Origin: an uncultured Myxococcales bacterium
GTDB taxonomy: Bacteria; Myxococcota_A; Bradymonadia; UBA7976; UBA1532
Reading direction: 5' to 3'
Assembly: GCA_903847385.1 (NCBI GenBank)
Contig: CAINDO010000071.1
Coordinates: 31,763-95,762 of the forward strand
Length of the DNA: 64,000 bases
Shown: positions 59,160 through 64,000 of the stretch, piece after piece
Position numbering within the stretch: position 1 is the first letter of the stretch
Layout of the letters: the number at the start of each line of letters is the position of its first letter
The notes under the pieces: model-generated
The model's database searches: none
Told to the model about the DNA's origin: nothing
The model's input: only the letters and a program-made list of their open reading frames with translations
Program-made: the position numbers and the translations under genes

Positions 59160-60044
59160 TCACTGCATCGCGAAGTAGATGCCCGCGCCGATGAGCGCCA
59201 GGGCGATCAGGATCCCGGCGACGACGGCGCCGTTGCCGGACTTGCCGCCCGTCCCCGTCGTCGGGGCGGTGGGCATCTCGGGCGGGGCGTTGAGCTCGGG
59301 CAGGACCATGGGGCCCTTGAGCTCCGTGACCACGCGCCGCGCGGGCTCGGGCGACGGCAGCGGCGCCTCGGGCACGCTCATCGGCTCGAACGCCGGCGTG
59401 TTCACCTCGTGCGCCATCATCGGCTCGGGCAGGTCCTCGACCTCGGGGATGACCGGGGCGGCGACGGGGATGTCCGGCGTCTCGTTGTGGGCCTCGTCCA
59501 GGTCCAGCGCGCGCGGCTCGAGCTCGACCTCGGCCTCGACCACGGCGCGGCCACGGCCGGGCTTGAAGATGCTCCCGAGGGGCGCGGCGGCGTCACCCGT
59601 GGGCGCCTTGGGCAGCGGCGGCAGGGCGCTCGGTGCAATCTGCCGCGAGGGCGCGGCGGCCAGGGGCTCCCCGGAGGCGAGCGAGCGCGACTGACGCGCG
59701 AGCTGATCGACCAGGCCGGCGAGGCTCTGCTGCGTGACGGCGGCCTCGACCAGGCGGCCGAGGCGCTTCTCCCTGGCGGCGCCCTCGACCCAGGCGGGCT
59801 CCGTCACCAGGCGGGCGACATCGCCCCCCGCGCCGGTGAAGGCCCCGAGGCCGGCGGCCAGACCGCCGACGCCGGCGTCGTTGTTGCCGAGGGCGTCCTT
59901 CGCCCGGACGAGGAACATCTCCGCGCCCCGCGCGTCCCCGGCTTCGAGGAAGCCGCGCAGACGCCGGACGATGACCCGGTGTCCCCGGGCCTGGAGTTGT
60001 TCGCTGACGTCGTTGAAATTCTGGGCGAGCGTAGTGGAGTCCAT
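59160..60044 (-). CDS. Hypothetical protein with C-terminal TM anchor
   Basis: 294 aa; C-term GAVVAGILIALALIGAGIYFAMQ. Confidence 0.6.
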   Translation of the reverse strand: MDSTTLAQNFNDVSEQLQARGHRVIVRRLRGFLEAGDARGAEMFLVRAKDALGNNDAGVGGLAAGLGAFTGAGGDVARLVTEPAWVEGAAREKRLGRLVEAAVTQQSLAGLVDQLARQSRSLASGEPLAAAPSRQIAPSALPPLPKAPTGDAAAPLGSIFKPGRGRAVVEAEVELEPRALDLDEAHNETPDIPVAAPVIPEVEDLPEPMMAHEVNTPAFEPMSVPEAPLPSPEPARRVVTELKGPMVLPELNAPPEMPTAPTTGTGGKSGNGAVVAGILIALALIGAGIYFAMQ

Positions 60045-60072
60045 GGCGCGCCCATCCTAATCCAAGGACGAA

Positions 60073-61575
60073 TCAACCGAAAAAGAATCGTGTGACGCTG
60101 AGGCTGAACTGCGACGGCGGCTGCGTGCGCTCGATGGTGCGCAGGTACTTGCTGCCGCCGCGGAAGGTCTCGTTGAGGTCCACGATGGCGCCGCGATCGC
60201 CGACGGGGCGCCCGGCGTTGTCCACCAGCAGCTTGACCTGCGGGCGGTGGAAGTTGACCGGGTTGGTCGGCAGGTTCACGACCAGGCCGATCTCCGCCGT
60301 GTCGAGCTCGACCACGGTCCCGACCGGGTAGGCGCCGATGCAGTTGCCGAAGAGCTTGCCCAGGAACGGGTCGAAGGTGCGCCCGCCGTCGTCCAGGATG
60401 CGCCGCATGACCTGGTCGGGCGGCAGGGCGGGCCGGTGCGGGCGTCCGGTGGTCAGCTCGTCGTAGAAGCTGGCCATGCGCACGACGTGCGTCATGAAGC
60501 TCGCCGGGTTGTTGTGGTAGTAGAGCCCCACCGCGGCGGCGTCCTCGGGGATCTGGCACTCGAACGCGACGATCATCCGGTTGATGACCGACTCGTTGAA
60601 GCCGCCCATGCGCACCAGGGCCTGCGCGACCTTGGTCCGCAGGTCCTCCATCTCCTCGGCGGTGCACTGCGGGCTGTACTGCACGCCGTCCAGGTCCAGG
60701 GCCGGGTCCCCGTTGCCCTGCTGGTCCAGCGTGCCCACCAGCGCCCAGCCGAGGTCGTGGTGGAACGCCGCCATGCCCAGGTCCACCAGCTGATTGCGCG
60801 TGAGACCCAGCCGCTGCCCGAACACGATGGCCAGGACCGCGGTGTTGAGCATGTGGCAGAACAGGTTGCCCTTGTAGTTCTCCAGATGCAGCAGCGCGAG
60901 CAGCAGGTTGTGATAGCGGGGCTCGACGTCGATGAGGTCGAGGCACAGCCGCTTCACGCGCGAGTGCCGGGGCGACTTGCCGCGCCGCAGGTCGTTGACG
61001 AAGCTGCGCAGCATCAGCAGCCCCGAAGCGTAGATGTTCAGGACCTGGACCCGGGGCTCCTCGACCGTCTCGCCGACGTCCTCGCTGACGACCTCGACCT
61101 TGCGCAGGCGGATCGTGCCGAGCGGGTAGTCGTTGATGGCACCCTGCCGCTCGCGCACGACCTTCAGGAAGGCCAGCAGGAACGAGTGGAGCGTCGACTT
61201 GTCCGCGGCCTGCGTGAAGGTCAGCTCGTTGACGCCGAGGAACTCGAAGATGCGACGCAGGTAGCGTGCGTTCTGGAACGTGCTGAAGTCGAGGCGCAGC
61301 AGTCGCTTGTTGACGAAGAAGGTGCCGTCGACGAGCTGGATCGACGCCTCCTCGTGGAACGCCTTCATGAACGCACCGACGGCGTCGATCATGCCCTGCG
61401 TGGGGCGGATCAGGGCGTCGTTGTTCAGGTCGTGCATGCCGGCGGAGCGCAGCAGCACGAAGAGGCCGTTCACCAGGTTGCGGCCCATGGTGTTGAACTG
61501 CCCCTCGCGGTCGCCGTCCAGCTCCTGCAGGAACCCGAGGCTGCCGCCGGTGGGTGTGGCGCCGAGGTCACTCAT
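60073..61575 (-). CDS. HD-GYP-like phosphohydrolase domain protein lacking GYP signature
   Basis: LVDLGMAAFHHDLGWALVG HD motif; C-term GRPHRPALPPDQVMRRILDDGGRTFDPFLGKLFGNCIGAYPVGTVVELDTAEIGLVV like HD-GYP C-termini. Confidence 0.75.
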   Translation of the reverse strand: MSDLGATPTGGSLGFLQELDGDREGQFNTMGRNLVNGLFVLLRSAGMHDLNNDALIRPTQGMIDAVGAFMKAFHEEASIQLVDGTFFVNKRLLRLDFSTFQNARYLRRIFEFLGVNELTFTQAADKSTLHSFLLAFLKVVRERQGAINDYPLGTIRLRKVEVVSEDVGETVEEPRVQVLNIYASGLLMLRSFVNDLRRGKSPRHSRVKRLCLDLIDVEPRYHNLLLALLHLENYKGNLFCHMLNTAVLAIVFGQRLGLTRNQLVDLGMAAFHHDLGWALVGTLDQQGNGDPALDLDGVQYSPQCTAEEMEDLRTKVAQALVRMGGFNESVINRMIVAFECQIPEDAAAVGLYYHNNPASFMTHVVRMASFYDELTTGRPHRPALPPDQVMRRILDDGGRTFDPFLGKLFGNCIGAYPVGTVVELDTAEIGLVVNLPTNPVNFHRPQVKLLVDNAGRPVGDRGAIVDLNETFRGGSKYLRTIERTQPPSQFSLSVTRFFFG

Positions 61576-63550
61576 GGAGCGCGCCTCCGGGCTTGGCGAA
61601 GGTCAGCGTGCCCTTGAACAGGATGTCGTAGAGCTGGCGCGTGCGCTCCTCGCGGGGCTGTCGCACATGCTGGATCGCCCACTGCACCGACTCGCGCACC
61701 ACGTCCGACTGGAGCTTGCGGGCCTTCTCACGCTCGAAGACGGGCACCGCAGGCCCGTGCATCCGCAGCGCGAGCCCGATGGCCGCGCAGCCGCGCATCT
61801 CCTCGTCGCCCTTGCGCTGCAGGAAGCTGCGCTCGTCGAGCAGCTCCATGAACCACTCCGTCGGGTTGCCCGTGAGCGAGGCCGCGGCGAAGAAGCGGCG
61901 CTTCTCGTCCAGGTCGACCTCGGCAAAGTCCTTGTCGCGGATGCGCTGCAGCAGGTGACCGTGCACCTGCGGCGAGGGCATGCGGGCGAGCAGGTGCACC
62001 GCCTTGCCGCGCACGACCTTCGATTTGTCCTTCAGCGCGTTGAGGATGTACTGCAGGTACAGGTGCAGCTTGTCCGGCGGCAGGTTGCCCAGGGCCTCGA
62101 GCCGCACGGCGGCGTCCGGGTTGTTCAGCGCGCCGTTGATGGCCGTCAGGATGTCCACGCCCTCGAGGCTGCGCAGCACGCGGATCAGGTCGTGGGCGTG
62201 GGTGGCATCGCAGGACTGCAGGATGCGGGCGATCTCCTTGAGCTGCCCCGGGATGATCTCCGGCAGCAGCTCGAAGACGGCGGCCCGGCGCTCCGGGATC
62301 GTCACGAGGCCGGCGGCGCGCGCGATGTGGGCGGCGGCGCCGGGGTTCTGCAGCCGCAGGAGCGTCAGCAGGGGCGCCGGGTCCTCGATGTGCGGGTCGT
62401 TGATCTTCTCGGCGATGCGGTTGATCAGCTCGGCGGTGCCCCAGCGGTCGAAGATGCGGTTGATGGCGTCCAGGTTCTCGAAGATCAGGTCGCCCTCGGG
62501 GCCGGTCAGGCCACGCACCTTCATCATCACCCGCTCGAGGTCGCCCACCCGACTCGCGCCCAGCAGGAGCTCCACGATGCGGTCGAAGGTGGTCATGACC
62601 TTGTCGTGCGTGCCTTCGACGTCGTCGACCAGGCCCACCTTGAACAGGATCTCGATGAACTTCTCGAGGGTCTCGCTGCCCGTGCTCTCCACGATCTGAC
62701 GCAGCACGCCGAACTCGTGCTCGTCCATCGCGAAGGGCGACTCCTCGAACTTGATCATGTCGGCGTCGGTGATGAGCGCCGCGGCCAGGTCGACGCGCCG
62801 GGCCTGACCGAGCCGACCGGCGCCGCCTGCACCGCCGCCCAGGCCACCGAGGCCGCCCGGAGCGGGGGGCTGCGGGCGCATCGGCTGTCCGCGCAGGCCC
62901 GGCCGGCTGCCGACGGCGGCCACTTCGATCGTCTCGGGGGGCGCGGCGGCCTTCACCTTGGCCACGACGGCCTCGACGGAGTAGCCGTCCGACTCGCCGG
63001 CGATCTGGCCGTCCTCGCGGAAGCTCTCGATGACCTTGTAGGTGATGTGCTCGAAGTCCTTCGACCACATCACGGTGACGCTGTCGTCCTCGAAGTAGGC
63101 CGGGTCGTCCCAGTTGGTCAGGAGCACGTCGACGAAGTCGTCCAGCTCCTTCTCGGTGAGGCCGTGGTGGAACCGCAGCCGGCGAACGCCGTCCTGGAAG
63201 AACTTGTAGATGAAGTTCTTCTCGGGGGCGGCGTTCTGGTAGACGGGCTGGTCGTGGAGCGTGAGCTCGTAGGGTCCGATGACGACCTCGAAGGTGTCGT
63301 CCTCGCCGGGCACGAGGGTCTGCAGCGCGTGGTGCAGGATGCCCCGGAACCGCTGCGTACCCTGGTGCTCGAAGCCGTAGAGCCCCACCGCCTTCATGAG
63401 CTTGTCGAGCTCCTTGAAGGCGTTGCGGCCGGCGGCGATCGCCGCGCGTTGCGATTCGGCGAGGGTCTCCTCGGCGGGCCCCTCGAACATCTTCATCAGG
63501 TCGCCGCCCTGCCCGTGGGGCGCGGCGGCCGGTCGCTTCAGCTCAGCCAT
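61568..63550 (-). CDS. HEAT-repeat-like protein
   Basis: Repeats such as ALNNPDAAVRLEALGNLPPDKLHLYLQYILNALKDKSKVVRGKAVHLLARMPSPQVHGHLLQRI. Confidence 0.75.
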   Translation of the reverse strand: MAELKRPAAAPHGQGGDLMKMFEGPAEETLAESQRAAIAAGRNAFKELDKLMKAVGLYGFEHQGTQRFRGILHHALQTLVPGEDDTFEVVIGPYELTLHDQPVYQNAAPEKNFIYKFFQDGVRRLRFHHGLTEKELDDFVDVLLTNWDDPAYFEDDSVTVMWSKDFEHITYKVIESFREDGQIAGESDGYSVEAVVAKVKAAAPPETIEVAAVGSRPGLRGQPMRPQPPAPGGLGGLGGGAGGAGRLGQARRVDLAAALITDADMIKFEESPFAMDEHEFGVLRQIVESTGSETLEKFIEILFKVGLVDDVEGTHDKVMTTFDRIVELLLGASRVGDLERVMMKVRGLTGPEGDLIFENLDAINRIFDRWGTAELINRIAEKINDPHIEDPAPLLTLLRLQNPGAAAHIARAAGLVTIPERRAAVFELLPEIIPGQLKEIARILQSCDATHAHDLIRVLRSLEGVDILTAINGALNNPDAAVRLEALGNLPPDKLHLYLQYILNALKDKSKVVRGKAVHLLARMPSPQVHGHLLQRIRDKDFAEVDLDEKRRFFAAASLTGNPTEWFMELLDERSFLQRKGDEEMRGCAAIGLALRMHGPAVPVFEREKARKLQSDVVRESVQWAIQHVRQPREERTRQLYDILFKGTLTFAKPGGALHE

Positions 63551-63613
63551 CGGCCCCGATGAAAGGCCGACGGCGAGCGTTTCGCAAGGCAAAAACGTCC
63601 GTGCGGCCGGACC

Positions 63614-64000
63614 TCAGGGCGTGACGACGTCGCAGCCGACGTCTTCGTAGATCGAGGTGTTCTCACCCCAGGTCCAGCAGCCCTGGAAGTCGAGGGAGTT
63701 GCGCTCGACGTAGTAGGTGAGGCCCGGCGCCATGTCGGCCTTGAACAAGGTCATGCCGTCGGTGATGTCGTCGACGGCGTCCATGTGCATGAGCTCCAGG
63801 TGGCCATCGACGGGCACGGTGTGGCAGACGTCCACGCCGCCGAAGGCGCCCTCGAGGCAGTCCTCGCCCATCCAGCCGTTGTCCACGCCCGTCTCGGCGA
63901 TGCCGAAGCGGTAGGGGCCGTTCTCCGCGCTGGTGGTGATGTCCAGCACCAGGTTGTCGCCGTTCCACGAGATCGCGAAGACGGGATCCGCAGGGGGACC
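63614..64000 (-). CDS. C-terminal fragment of an exported-type protein, unknown function (runs off window)
   Basis: ...LVLDITTSAENGPYRFGIAETGVDNGWMGEDCLEGAFGGVDVCHTVPVDGHLELMHMDAVDDITDGMTLFKADMAPGLTYYVERNSLDFQGCWTWGENTSIYEDVGCDVVTP*. Confidence 0.55.
   Translation of the reverse strand, partial: GPPADPVFAISWNGDNLVLDITTSAENGPYRFGIAETGVDNGWMGEDCLEGAFGGVDVCHTVPVDGHLELMHMDAVDDITDGMTLFKADMAPGLTYYVERNSLDFQGCWTWGENTSIYEDVGCDVVTP

Overview
64 kb of GC-rich, gene-dense bacterial chromosome, probably Myxococcota/Deltaproteobacteria-like judging from gene content and order (inference). Bases 1-16.9 kb on the minus strand carry most of a contractile injection system of the extracellular (eCIS; Afp/PVC-like) type. 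Recognisable parts are a DUF4255/Pvc16-type protein, two sheaths, two tubes, an Afp7-like LysM protein, gpD, gp25, baseplate J and tail protein I. Unusual parts are a 1475-aa Ala/Pro/Thr-rich protein, a duplicated zinc-ribbon protein, a PASTA domain on tail protein I, and a small ORF with no canonical start codon. The left end of the locus (expected spike, tape measure, AAA+ ATPase) lies outside the window. The rest is mainly housekeeping: an envelope/PTS operon (kdsB-pyrG-kdsA-acyltransferase-lptA-lptB-rpoN-ptsN-hprK-rapZ-mannose-type PTS IIA/B/C/D-HPr-EI), rimO, lolA, an FHA-sigma54 activator, a MopE-repeat lipoprotein, an amidase, rph, rdgB, a tRNA array followed by tig-clpP-clpX-lon, secreted/lipoprotein genes, ftsK, and an HD-GYP-like/HEAT-repeat pair. 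Points of interest outside the eCIS are a RapZ whose Walker A Lys is replaced by Ile, several putative promoters sharing TTGANN-N17-TAGNNN, a tandem lipoprotein pair with a shared DG(T/D)NGDNTDWK motif, and a lipoprotein with four Cys-rich repeats. All assignments are by reading; no database searches were run.
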